From positions 1-64,000 of the forward strand of contig CAZKPB010000003.1 in NCBI GenBank assembly GCA_964554535.1: a stretch of 64,000 nt of DNA. The letters run 5' to 3'. How positions within the stretch are numbered: position 1 is the stretch's first letter; the number at the start of each line of letters is the position of its first letter. The stretch is from DMER64 sp964554535. GTDB lineage: Bacteria; Bacteroidota; Bacteroidia; Bacteroidales; UBA932. Below are positions 17,788-26,075 of this stretch, in pieces. Position numbers and translations under genes: made by a program. A model generated the notes under the pieces. It was given only the letters and a program-made list of their open reading frames with translations, had not been told where the DNA came from and searched no databases.

Positions 17788-18494
17788 AATTCATCATCCC
17801 CGCTACGCGCTGCACATAGCTGACGGCTCTCTTTCAATAAAAATTTCACACGCTGCGCCACGGCAGGAGCCGGATCTACTATGGTGACTCCCGGCCCGGC
17901 AATGCGGGCAATAACAGGCACAAGGAAAGGATAATGGGTGCATCCCAGCACCAGATGGTCCACGCCGCCTTCCAACAAAGGTTTCAAGGTACGCTCCACC
18001 AGTTGTCGGGTCTGCGGTGTATCCAGCTGCCCGCGTTCCACCGCCTCGACCCAACCTTCCCCCACCTGCTCCAGCACCGTGGCGTTCTCGGCAAAAGTAG
18101 CCAATGTTTTATGATACAAGGGCCCGTTAAAGGTGCCTCTAGTGGCCAGCACCCCCACTATGCCGGTACGGGTATGCAATACGGCCGGTTTAATGGCCGG
18201 CTCCATACCCACAAAGGGTATATGCGGAAATTCCCGGCGCAACATTTCAATGGCGGCCGCAGTGGCCGTATTGCAGGCTATCACCACCATTTTGCAGCCG
18301 CACTCCTGAAAATACCGAACTATGGAGCGACAGCGCGCACGCACTTGTTCCACGGGTTTGGGACCGTAGGGACAGTATTGCGTATCGGCCAAATAGATAA
18401 GGCGCTCCTGCGGTAGAAGCGCCTTGATTCTGTTCCATACTGTCAGACCGCCAATACCGGAATCAAAGATTCCAATGGGTTGACAGGTATTCAC
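17685..18494 (-). CDS. murI: Glutamate racemase
   Basis: Makes D-glutamate for peptidoglycan. The 269-residue product has both catalytic cysteines in their motifs: CNTATAAA (about 73-80) and GCTHYPFL (about 183-190), plus IGIFDSGIGGLTV at the N-terminus. The start is GTG at 18494, sharing its G with the TAG stop of the upstream ompH gene (TAGTG). The last ~34 residues are antisense to the end of coaW and do not look like a normal racemase tail, suggesting read-through past an ancestral stop. It is the last gene of nadK-uppS-bamA-ompH-ompH-murI. Confidence 0.95.
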   Translation of the reverse strand: MNTCQPIGIFDSGIGGLTVWNRIKALLPQERLIYLADTQYCPYGPKPVEQVRARCRSIVRYFQECGCKMVVIACNTATAAAIEMLRREFPHIPFVGMEPAIKPAVLHTRTGIVGVLATRGTFNGPLYHKTLATFAENATVLEQVGEGWVEAVERGQLDTPQTRQLVERTLKPLLEGGVDHLVLGCTHYPFLVPVIARIAGPGVTIVDPAPAVAQRVKFLLKESRQLCAARSGDDEFYATGPVIPAPSAVANTANGGTVNWRPYTLENVS

Positions 18495-19060
18495 TATTGT
18501 ACAGGTTGTGTTTCTTCACCGGGGAGTTGTGAGGGAGCCACCTTTTCTGCGGGAATGCCCAATTCATTCTTGGCAAGGGGCAGGACATTCACGCTGACTT
18601 CTTCATTATAGTAAGCCATACATCCGGAAGCCAGGTCGTAAATGTAGGTAAAGGCGTTGTCTTTGGCCACCTTGTTGATGGCATCCGTAGCTTTCTGAAT
18701 TACGGGAGCAAACAACACCTGTTGCATTTGTTGGTATTCTTGTTGTGCGCCTTGGTTGAATTGTTCCAGACGTTGTTGGATTTCCACCAGTTCGCGCTGC
18801 TTAGATTCTAACACGGCCGCCGTCCAAGTGGCTTGTTTTTGTTGATACGCATTGTATTTGGTCTGATATTCCTGCTGCATTTCCGTAATGGTTTCATCCA
18901 ACTCGGAGGCATACTTCTGCAGTTTAATCAGGGCCGAGTCACGCTCGGGCATAAGGGCTATCAGTTCTTGTGAATTGATGTGGCCGAATTTGAAATTTTG
19001 TGCGGATACCGTACCGGACACACACAACAACACGAACAAAATAGATGCTAAACGTTTCAT
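18494..19060 (-). CDS. OmpH/Skp-family periplasmic chaperone
   Basis: Skp-like proteins hold unfolded outer-membrane proteins in the periplasm. The start is taken at ATG 19060, giving MKRLASILFVLLCVSGTVSAQ, a signal peptide cleaved after SAQ. An upstream in-frame start at 19090 would overlap the preceding gene and bury the signal. The mature protein (about 167 residues) is Gln/Glu-rich with a long predicted coiled-coil (about 45-125), as in the Skp tentacles, and ends in a Pro/Glu-rich tail. It follows a paralogous gene by 17 bases and is coupled to murI. Confidence 0.88.
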   Translation of the reverse strand: MKRLASILFVLLCVSGTVSAQNFKFGHINSQELIALMPERDSALIKLQKYASELDETITEMQQEYQTKYNAYQQKQATWTAAVLESKQRELVEIQQRLEQFNQGAQQEYQQMQQVLFAPVIQKATDAINKVAKDNAFTYIYDLASGCMAYYNEEVSVNVLPLAKNELGIPAEKVAPSQLPGEETQPVQ

Positions 19061-19077
19061 ATAAAATTTTGGTTTAT

Positions 19078-19578
19078 TTAAGGTTTGCAAATGTAAGAAA
19101 TTACCAGATTACTAATGTCAATATTCTCATTAAAATACATGACACTTGACGACTCCAGCACCAAGTCAAAGCCTTTTTCTTTGGCAATGTATTCAATGCC
19201 GGTCTTGACCCTTTCCTGCAAGGGATTGAACAGGGCTTCCGTTTCTTTGGCAAGTTCTCCGTCCTGGCCAAAGTACTGTTCCTGAAGTTGTTTTACTTCT
19301 TCTTCACGGTCCAGAATGTTTTGTTCACGTGTTTTTTTCTGGGCTGCTGTCAAAGTATGTTTTTCATTCTGATAATTCTGAAAAAGTGTTTCCAGTGCGG
19401 CATACTGCTTTTCCACAGTACTCTGGTACTGTTCCTGAAGCTTCTGAATCTGTTCTTGAGCAGCCGTATACTCGGGCATATTTTCAAATACTGTCTGGCT
19501 GTTGACTACCGCATAACGCTGCGCCGACAGCGCGGTGACGCACAGACACGCCAATAATGTGATAACTACTCGTTTCAT
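19078..19578 (-). CDS. OmpH/Skp-family periplasmic chaperone
   Basis: A second OmpH paralogue of 166 residues, with signal peptide MKRVVITLLACLCVTALSAQ. It has a coiled-coil core (about 38-115) and the typical C-terminal FDLVLESSSVMYFN segment of the family, which matches the equivalent part of Skp. It lies 13 bases downstream of bamA and 17 upstream of its paralogue, so chaperone and BamA are made from the same transcript. Confidence 0.9.
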   Translation of the reverse strand: MKRVVITLLACLCVTALSAQRYAVVNSQTVFENMPEYTAAQEQIQKLQEQYQSTVEKQYAALETLFQNYQNEKHTLTAAQKKTREQNILDREEEVKQLQEQYFGQDGELAKETEALFNPLQERVKTGIEYIAKEKGFDLVLESSSVMYFNENIDISNLVISYICKP

Positions 19579-19591
19579 ATAAATTGTTGAT

Positions 19592-22126
19592 TTAGAATGT
19601 TTGTCCTATCATAAAGTGGAAGTTGGATCCGCCTAAATCTCCATTGTATTCCTTATCAAACCCGTAGCCCCAGTCTATCCCCAGCAGGCCCACAATGGGC
19701 AAGTATACGCGCAGGCCCACACCGGCGGCACGTTTGATGGAAAACGGATTAAAATCGCGGATATCGTTCCAGCAGTTACCTCCTTCAAGGAACACAAGCG
19801 CAAAAATCTGGGATTGCGGTTGCAGTATAAGAGGATAACGCAGTTCTACCGTAAAGCGGTCGTACACGTGACCGGCATACGCATTGTCCACTGAGGGGGT
19901 CAGTGAGTAATTGTGATAACCTCTTTGGGAGATGATATCGGCCCCGTAAGTGTTGTAACCGCTCATACCGTCACCACCCAGCATAAAGCCTTCAAAAGGT
20001 GAATAACCCAGGTTGCGGTTGTAATACCCAAGGTAGCCGAAGTTGGCCCGCGTCATAAGTACCAGGTCTCCCAACAGACGGGTGTAGAACGAGGCGTCAA
20101 AGGTCCATTTGTGGTATTCTATCCATTTGTAACGCTGTTCGTCGTCCATAGACGCGTAGTCCGTGTCCTTGGGACGGAACAAAGAATAGGGAGGCGTTAT
20201 CTGCAGACCCAGCTTCAAATCGGATCCCGAACGGGGATATATCATCTGGTCCGTGGAATTACGTTGCAGGGTGACGGTATAGTCAATAATATTGGCCTGA
20301 CCGTTCTTAAACAGGAAATAATAGTTCCAGTCTTTAAGGTTATACCTCTTGATGTCCAGCTGATTATACAGCACAAAGTAATTGTCGGGCCATTTCAATC
20401 GGGTACCCAGTCCCAGGCCCAGGCCATATACTTCCATGTATTGGTCGTTGGTCAGGTAGTAATAGGTAGAAGCCGTCTGACGAGTGTAATACAGGCTCGA
20501 ACTGAACGAGGTGGGTTTCTTCCCGGTAAGCCAGGGTTCCACAAAACTGGCACTTAGGGCCATATAGTAAGTCCCGTTGGTCTGGAAACGCAGAGACAGA
20601 TTTTGGCCGTCCCCCAGGGGTACGGGACGCCAAGCCTCCTTCTCAAACAAATGCTTCATGGCAAAATTATTGAAGCTGATTCCCACGGTGCCCACAAAGG
20701 TGTTGCCCCCCCAGCCGCCGGCAATTTCAAACTGACTGTCCGGCTTTTCCGTAACATTGTACATAATGTCCACGGTGTTGTTTACCTGGTTGGGAATTAC
20801 GTTGAAACCGGTTCCCATCTGCATAATGGCTTCCTGATCAAAGTGCCCCATAGAAGCAATCTCACGAATGGAACGTTCCAGTTCCGTCTGGCGGAACAAG
20901 TATCCCGGACGGGTAAAGACCTGACGCCGGATGATTTTCTCGTTGGATACGTTGTTGCCGTTAATGATAATCTTGTTGTAAGTGGCGGGCTTCCCTTCAA
21001 AGATTCGCATCTCCACGTCCACAGAGTCTCCTTCAATGTTGACTTCCACAGGAACCACGCGGAAAAACAGATAGCCTTGGTCCTTGTAAAGGGTGGAAAC
21101 ATTGGTTTCCTGCTTGGCGCTCCCAAACAAACGATTTTCCATGGTCACCACGTCGTAGATGTCGCCTTTGCCAATACGCAACACGCTGTTGAGGGCCTCG
21201 GCCGTATACTGGGTGTTGCCGGTCCAGGAAATATTCCGGAAATAGTACTGTTTCCCCTCGTCAATCACAAAATCGATTCCCATATTCTTCTCATCTATCT
21301 GATAGATGGAATCTTTTACAATACGGGCATCGCGGTATCCCTGCTCCTGAAATTTCTGCAACAGCAGCGTCTTGTCATTGCCGTATTCCTTCTCGTCAAA
21401 CTTTTTGCTGAAGAAGAAATTGTACAGGCGTTTGTCTTTTGTTTTCTTCATGGCAAAACGCATCTTGTGAATGGATACGTGTTCACTGCCAATAAAGTTG
21501 ATTTGTTCTACATGAACCTTTTGTTTCTTGTCTACGTTAAAGGTAACCTGAACGGCATTTTTGATAAGCGTATCTTCCTTGTGGGTAGCGGTCACCTGAG
21601 CGTTCAAATAGCCTTTTTCCACATAAAAGCGCCGTATCACGTCGCACGAAGTCTTGATGACAAAGTCGGACAGTTCACCTCCCCGGCGCAGATTTACACG
21701 TTCCTGAATATCCGAAAGTTCTCCCTTTTTGACTCCCTCGTAATTCCAGCGCGACACACGCGGACGTTCCAGAATACTGATATTGAGGTACGCGTTATTT
21801 CCCACCAGAGAATCCACATAAACTCCCACATCAGAGAAAAAGCGTTGCATATACAGACGCTTGACAATAGACTTGAGTTCGTCACCCGGAATCATTATCT
21901 TGTCCCCTATGGCCAGACCGGTCAGGGAAAGAATTTGATCTGCATTCAAATAGTTTACGCCGGATACGGTTAAACCGGCCACCACACACTCTTTGGGGTT
22001 GGAATAGTCAATCTGGATAGTGTTGTGGCTTCTGTCTGTGGTATCTGCCGTAGGTTCGTTATATTCCTGCGCCCGCAGGGGTACCGTCAGAATAGCTAAG
22101 GAAAGGCAGAGTATAAGGTGCTTCAT
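19592..22126 (-). CDS. bamA: Outer membrane protein assembly factor BamA
   Basis: BamA is the central subunit of the outer-membrane beta-barrel insertase. The 844 residues start with a signal peptide (1-19, MKHLILCLSLAILTVPLRA). Then come five POTRA-like repeats (about 45-430, including TVSGVNYLNADQILSLTG) and a C-terminal 16-strand barrel that ends in a Phe (HFMIGQTF), the usual outer-membrane insertion signal. The surface-loop region contains the conserved LPIVGLLGIDWGYGFD stretch close to the end. It lies between uppS (12-base gap) and two ompH genes. A 456-codon antisense frame across it is a shadow. Confidence 0.97.
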   Translation of the reverse strand: MKHLILCLSLAILTVPLRAQEYNEPTADTTDRSHNTIQIDYSNPKECVVAGLTVSGVNYLNADQILSLTGLAIGDKIMIPGDELKSIVKRLYMQRFFSDVGVYVDSLVGNNAYLNISILERPRVSRWNYEGVKKGELSDIQERVNLRRGGELSDFVIKTSCDVIRRFYVEKGYLNAQVTATHKEDTLIKNAVQVTFNVDKKQKVHVEQINFIGSEHVSIHKMRFAMKKTKDKRLYNFFFSKKFDEKEYGNDKTLLLQKFQEQGYRDARIVKDSIYQIDEKNMGIDFVIDEGKQYYFRNISWTGNTQYTAEALNSVLRIGKGDIYDVVTMENRLFGSAKQETNVSTLYKDQGYLFFRVVPVEVNIEGDSVDVEMRIFEGKPATYNKIIINGNNVSNEKIIRRQVFTRPGYLFRQTELERSIREIASMGHFDQEAIMQMGTGFNVIPNQVNNTVDIMYNVTEKPDSQFEIAGGWGGNTFVGTVGISFNNFAMKHLFEKEAWRPVPLGDGQNLSLRFQTNGTYYMALSASFVEPWLTGKKPTSFSSSLYYTRQTASTYYYLTNDQYMEVYGLGLGLGTRLKWPDNYFVLYNQLDIKRYNLKDWNYYFLFKNGQANIIDYTVTLQRNSTDQMIYPRSGSDLKLGLQITPPYSLFRPKDTDYASMDDEQRYKWIEYHKWTFDASFYTRLLGDLVLMTRANFGYLGYYNRNLGYSPFEGFMLGGDGMSGYNTYGADIISQRGYHNYSLTPSVDNAYAGHVYDRFTVELRYPLILQPQSQIFALVFLEGGNCWNDIRDFNPFSIKRAAGVGLRVYLPIVGLLGIDWGYGFDKEYNGDLGGSNFHFMIGQTF

Positions 22127-22138
22127 TAATGGTAGTGA

Positions 22139-22858
22139 TTACAGTTGTTCAGTGGTTTTTCCAAATCGCCTTTTTCTATTAGAATAAGCCTCCAGCGCGG
22201 CTTGGAAATCAAGTTTGCGAAAATCGGGCCAAAGTACGGGAGTGAAATATAATTCAGTGTAAGCCAGTTGCCAAAGCATAAAATTGCTGATGCGTTCCTC
22301 CCCGCTGGTACGTATCAGCAGGTCAGGATCCGGAATGGCCGAGGTGGACAGATAGCCGGCAAATTCCTGCGCCGTAAGAGGGTCCGCTGAGCCTTTTTTG
22401 TCACGCATACAAGCATTTACTGCCTGAAGTATATCCCATTTTCCGCTGTAACTTATGGCTACTATAAGTGTCATCTGGGTATTGCCCGCCGTCTGTTGCA
22501 GGCACGACTCCATACGCTCGCGCACCGGAGCGGGAATGTTTTGCATATTGCCTATGAACAAACACTTGATGTTATTTTGCATCAACACCGGCGTCTGTTG
22601 ATATATGGCTTCAATCATCAGGGACATAAGAGTTGCCGTTTCTTCCACGGGCCGTTTCCAGTTTTCTTCTGAAAACGCAAACAGGCTCAGGTACTGAATA
22701 CCCGCTTGTGTTGCCGCTTCTACCGTAGCACGCACCGCTTCCACTCCCTGGCGGTGCCCCTCGTTGCGTGCTAGGCCCCGTTGCCCGGCCCATCTTCCGT
22801 TGCCGTCCATAATCACGGCCACGTGACGGGGTAGATTTTCCGGCAGCAATTTACTCAT
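22139..22858 (-). CDS. uppS: Isoprenyl transferase (undecaprenyl diphosphate synthase)
   Basis: Makes undecaprenyl diphosphate, the lipid carrier for wall and polysaccharide synthesis. I place the start at ATG 22858, giving MSKLLPENLPRHVAVIMDGNGRWA. The longer frame from 22942 adds residues encoded inside nadK. The catalytic Asp is in MDGNGRWA (residues 17-24), and the LFAFSEENWKRP, DLLIRTSGEERISNF and LWPDF motifs are all present. The start overlaps the nadK stop by 8 bases (ATGAGTAA), so the two are coupled. Confidence 0.97.
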   Translation of the reverse strand: MSKLLPENLPRHVAVIMDGNGRWAGQRGLARNEGHRQGVEAVRATVEAATQAGIQYLSLFAFSEENWKRPVEETATLMSLMIEAIYQQTPVLMQNNIKCLFIGNMQNIPAPVRERMESCLQQTAGNTQMTLIVAISYSGKWDILQAVNACMRDKKGSADPLTAQEFAGYLSTSAIPDPDLLIRTSGEERISNFMLWQLAYTELYFTPVLWPDFRKLDFQAALEAYSNRKRRFGKTTEQL

Positions 22859-23660
22859 TACCCGTTCCTCCATTTCTTTTATCAAACCCCCACAAGAGTT
22901 TGTCGCGCAAGGCGGATATAAAGTCATTCCCATCAAAAACAAGGCTGGTCAGCGTAAACGGTGCCTTTTTGACGGTAAATGCGGTACCGTCTTCCACTAA
23001 AAGGGTACGGTTGTCCAGGTTGAGCCGAGACGCCCCGCCTCGGCAATTGACACGCACGGTCACGCATACGCTGTCAGGCAGCACAATGGGACGCAAGTTC
23101 AGATTGTGCGGCGCCACAGGAGACAGAACCCATACGGGCGAGTCAGGAAACACTACCGGCCCCCCCGCACTGAGCGAGTAGGCGGTAGAGCCGGTAGGCG
23201 TAGCCATAATCAGTCCGTCTCCCCAACAGGTGACCAGGGGTTGACCGTCAGCCTCGGCCGCCACCTCAAGCATTGCCGATCCGGCACGTTGTACATTGAC
23301 TTCATTGAGGGCGTATGGAAAACAAGGGAACTTCCAGCCAAGGCCTTCTATCTGCAACAGGGTGTGATGTCGCTCGGTATAGCGGCCTTCGCAAAATTCA
23401 GACACCAGACGCTGCAAAAATTCGGGACGATTACCAGCCAGAAAGCCCAAATGTCCCATATTTACGCCCACCACAGGAATCCGGGAATCCCCCACCAATT
23501 CCAATGTGTGCAAAAAAGTGCCGTCTCCGCCCAGAGAAACCAGCAAATCCGTATCTGGAGAAATTGGCCCGCCGCCTTCTACCGTTTGGAACTGAACTCC
23601 CTCCACCGGACGGGGCAACAATTCCTCTTTTAACTCTCTTCCGTAAAAAGCGATCTTCAT
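22851..23660 (-). CDS. nadK: NAD kinase
   Basis: Phosphorylates NAD to NADP. The 269-residue product has the invariant GGDGTFL motif (about 65-71), the NMGHLGFL segment (about 88-95) and the GSTAYSLSAGGP loop (about 157-168). It is the first gene of the minus-strand envelope operon, and its promoter region is shared with divergent pdxJ. Confidence 0.96.
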   Translation of the reverse strand: MKIAFYGRELKEELLPRPVEGVQFQTVEGGGPISPDTDLLVSLGGDGTFLHTLELVGDSRIPVVGVNMGHLGFLAGNRPEFLQRLVSEFCEGRYTERHHTLLQIEGLGWKFPCFPYALNEVNVQRAGSAMLEVAAEADGQPLVTCWGDGLIMATPTGSTAYSLSAGGPVVFPDSPVWVLSPVAPHNLNLRPIVLPDSVCVTVRVNCRGGASRLNLDNRTLLVEDGTAFTVKKAPFTLTSLVFDGNDFISALRDKLLWGFDKRNGGTGNE

Positions 23661-23685
23661 TTAATATATTGCCAATAATTTGGTG

Positions 23686-23693
23686 TACTTTTG
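23686..23693 (+). promoter_or_regulatory. pdxJ promoter -7 box (TACTTTTG)
   Basis: An exact TAnnTTTG match 18 bases upstream of the pdxJ ATG. It is separated by 3 bases from the opposing nadK box, so transcripts from the two would start within each other's promoter. Confidence 0.65.
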
Positions 23694-23696
23694 CGG

Positions 23697-23704
23697 CAAA
23701 GATA
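23697..23704 (-). promoter_or_regulatory. nadK-operon promoter -7 box (TATCTTTG)
   Basis: On the minus strand TATCTTTG matches TAnnTTTG exactly, 36 bases upstream of the nadK start. It faces the pdxJ box at 23686-23693. Confidence 0.65.
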
Positions 23705-23711
23705 ATGATTA

Positions 23712-24431
23712 ATGACAAACCTGAGCGTTAATATCAACAAATTTGCCACGTTACGCAATGCCCGCGGAGGAAATATGCCGGACGTGGAAAAAGCGGCCGT
23801 TGACTGTGAAGCATTCGGAGCACAGGGGATTACCGTACACCCGCGTCCTGACCAGCGCCACATCCGTTACAGTGACGCACGATTGATCAAACCTCTGCTT
23901 ACCACGGAATTCAATATTGAAGGCAACCCCATTCCTTCTTTTGTAGATCTGGTACTGGAAATCAAACCCGCCCAGGTTACTCTGGTACCGGATGCCCACG
24001 ATGCCGTTACTTCAAATGCGGGCTGGGATACCATCACCTATGGTAACTCGTTGTCGGACTGGGTGAAAACTTTTCATGCAGCCGGAATACGCACGTCCAT
24101 CTTTGTGGATCCGGACCCAAAAATGATTGAGGCCGCCGCCAAAACAGGTACTGACCGCATTGAACTTTATACCGAGGCCTATGCCCGTGAATTTCCGGTA
24201 AACCCGGAAAAAGCCCTGGCGCCCTATACCGCTGCTGCCCATGTAGCCGTACAGTGCGGCTTGGGAATCAACGCCGGCCACGACCTCAACCTGGAGAATC
24301 TTCATTATTTCCAGTCCGGGATTCCCAGATTGTTAGAGGTTTCCATTGGACACGCCCTGATTTGCGAAGCCATCTATCTTGGGTTGGAAAACACCATTAA
24401 GATGTATCTACGCCAACTCTCCAATTTTTAA
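23712..24431 (+). CDS. pdxJ: Pyridoxine 5'-phosphate synthase
   Basis: Condenses 1-deoxyxylulose 5-phosphate with 3-amino-2-oxopropyl phosphate to make pyridoxine 5'-phosphate. The 239 residues have the family signatures: LSVNINKFATLRNARGG at the N-terminus, GITVHPRPDQRHIR (about 39-52), and the C-terminal LGINAGHDLNLENL stretch (about 181-194). Divergent from nadK, with a promoter box 18 bases upstream. Confidence 0.97.
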   Translation: MTNLSVNINKFATLRNARGGNMPDVEKAAVDCEAFGAQGITVHPRPDQRHIRYSDARLIKPLLTTEFNIEGNPIPSFVDLVLEIKPAQVTLVPDAHDAVTSNAGWDTITYGNSLSDWVKTFHAAGIRTSIFVDPDPKMIEAAAKTGTDRIELYTEAYAREFPVNPEKALAPYTAAAHVAVQCGLGINAGHDLNLENLHYFQSGIPRLLEVSIGHALICEAIYLGLENTIKMYLRQLSNF

Positions 24432-24432
24432 C

Positions 24433-24440
24433 TATATTTG
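24433..24440 (+). promoter_or_regulatory. Promoter -7 box for the third ompH gene (TATATTTG)
   Basis: An exact TAnnTTTG match starting 2 bases after the pdxJ stop and 33 bases before the ATG at 24474. It suggests that the ompH-purC-LysM genes have their own start of transcription. Confidence 0.7.
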
Positions 24441-24473
24441 CAAGCTATATTTATTTTATTTACTCATATCCTC

Positions 24474-25085
24474 ATGAAGAAAACATCACTGATTATCACC
24501 ACTGTCCTGGCATTAGCCGTTGCCGCTTTGTATGTATTGTATTTTACCGGTGCAGGTGCCGGAAAACCTAATAAGAAAAAAGCCGCCACAAGCGAGTCTA
24601 CAGAAGTTGCGTCCGGAAGCATTGTTTATTTCAGAATTGACTCTTTACTGCAACACTATGACTATTTCCTTGATCTGCAAGCCGACCTGGAGGCAAAAGC
24701 CAAAGTAATTGACGATGACCTTACCAAAAAAGGCCGCGCTTTTGAAAAAGACGTTACCAATTTTCAGGAAAAAGTACAAAAAGGGCTGATTACCCGTTCA
24801 CAGGCCGAGACGCAGCAGAACCAGCTGGCAGCCCGTCAACAGGAACTGGAACAATACGCCCAGCAGAAACAAGTGGAAATGCAGGAAGAAAACCAGGTGA
24901 TGTTAAACCGCGTATTGGATGCCATCAAGACCTTTGCCACCGAATACCGCATTGAGAATAACTTTGATCTTATTTTGACCACAGACGGTACCAGCAACTC
25001 CATCATGGACGGCAGTTCGGCTCTGGACATCACCAATGCTATGGTGGAAGGTCTGAACCAGGAATACGCCGTTACCAAAAAATAA
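24474..25085 (+). CDS. OmpH/Skp-family protein, membrane-anchored
   Basis: A third OmpH-like protein. I use ATG 24474 (MKKTSLIITTVLALAVAALYVLYFTG), because the earlier in-frame start at 24438 would sit on the promoter box. The N-terminal hydrophobic segment (about 5-24) is followed directly by a Gly/Lys/Ser/Thr linker and lacks a clear cleavage site, so it may stay as an anchor. A coiled-coil (about 75-145, Gln-rich) and the NNFDLILTTDGTSNSIMDGSSALDIT tail agree with the family. purC follows after 17 bases. Confidence 0.85.
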   Translation: MKKTSLIITTVLALAVAALYVLYFTGAGAGKPNKKKAATSESTEVASGSIVYFRIDSLLQHYDYFLDLQADLEAKAKVIDDDLTKKGRAFEKDVTNFQEKVQKGLITRSQAETQQNQLAARQQELEQYAQQKQVEMQEENQVMLNRVLDAIKTFATEYRIENNFDLILTTDGTSNSIMDGSSALDITNAMVEGLNQEYAVTKK

Positions 25086-25102
25086 CAAATAGTACCCGCC
25101 GG

Positions 25103-26056
25103 ATGAACGCAATTACTGAAACACGCTTTGACTTTCCCAAGCAGACTGGAAAATATACCGGGAAAGTTCGGGATGTCTATACCATTGATGACCGTTATCT
25201 GGTTATGATTGCCACAGACCGAATCTCTGCCTTTGATGTGGTATTCCCCAAGGGAATTACATATAAAGGACAGATACTCAATAAAATAGCATCACATTTT
25301 CTTGATTTGACCGCCGACATTGTTCCCAACTGGAAAATTGCCTCCCCGCACCCTATGGTTACCATTGGACGCAAATGCAATCCGTTCCCGGTAGAAATGA
25401 TTGTTCGCGGCTACCTGACCGGCAGTTCGTGGCGTACCTACAAAAACGGAGCGCGTCTTTTGTGCGGCAACGTTTTACCGGAGGGAATGCGCGAACACCA
25501 GGCATTTGCCCGACCCATAATCACCCCCACCACCAAGGCGGAAATCGGGTCGCACGATCAGGATATTTCCAAAGAGGAAATCATCCGTCGCGGTCTGATT
25601 TCAGAAAGCGACTATGCGCAATTGGAACACTACGCATTATCGCTGTTTGCCAGAGGCCAGGAAATAGCGGCCCAACGCGGTCTTATTCTGGTGGACACCA
25701 AGTACGAGTTCGGGAAAATCGGGAATACCATCTATTTGATAGACGAGATTCATACTCCCGATTCCTCACGTTATTTTTACAAGAAAGACTACGAAGAAAA
25801 CTTTCCAAAGGGGCTTCCCCCCAAACAATTATCCAAGGAATTTGTCAGGGAGTGGCTTATGGAGAACGGATTCAGCGGTCAGGAAGGCCAACGTATGCCG
25901 GAACTTACCAATCAAGTGATAAAGCACATCAGTGAACGTTACATTGAATTATACGAGCAGATTATGGGCACGACTTTTGAGCCTATGTCCTACGACGATT
26001 CTTTTTACGACAATATGGAACAGTCTGTCTGCGACGTATTGGCACGTCTGGTATAA
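25103..26056 (+). CDS. purC: SAICAR synthetase (phosphoribosylaminoimidazole-succinocarboxamide synthase)
   Basis: Joins CAIR and aspartate with ATP in purine synthesis. The 317 residues correspond to the longer PurC form (about 300 residues) common in Bacteroidetes and yeast. Seen are GKVRDVYTIDDRYLVMIATDRISAFD (about 14-39), the VEMIVRGYLTGSSWRTY segment, and LILVDTKYEFG (about 193-203). It lies downstream of ompH and upstream of the LysM protein, with short gaps. Confidence 0.96.
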   Translation: MNAITETRFDFPKQTGKYTGKVRDVYTIDDRYLVMIATDRISAFDVVFPKGITYKGQILNKIASHFLDLTADIVPNWKIASPHPMVTIGRKCNPFPVEMIVRGYLTGSSWRTYKNGARLLCGNVLPEGMREHQAFARPIITPTTKAEIGSHDQDISKEEIIRRGLISESDYAQLEHYALSLFARGQEIAAQRGLILVDTKYEFGKIGNTIYLIDEIHTPDSSRYFYKKDYEENFPKGLPPKQLSKEFVREWLMENGFSGQEGQRMPELTNQVIKHISERYIELYEQIMGTTFEPMSYDDSFYDNMEQSVCDVLARLV

Positions 26057-26075
26057 GTCTTTTTAACTTTTTTTT

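Noticed and set aside
20603..21973. 456-codon plus-strand frame opposite bamA
   Set aside because: Fully antisense to a clear BamA, hydrophobic-looking without domain motifs; a shadow.
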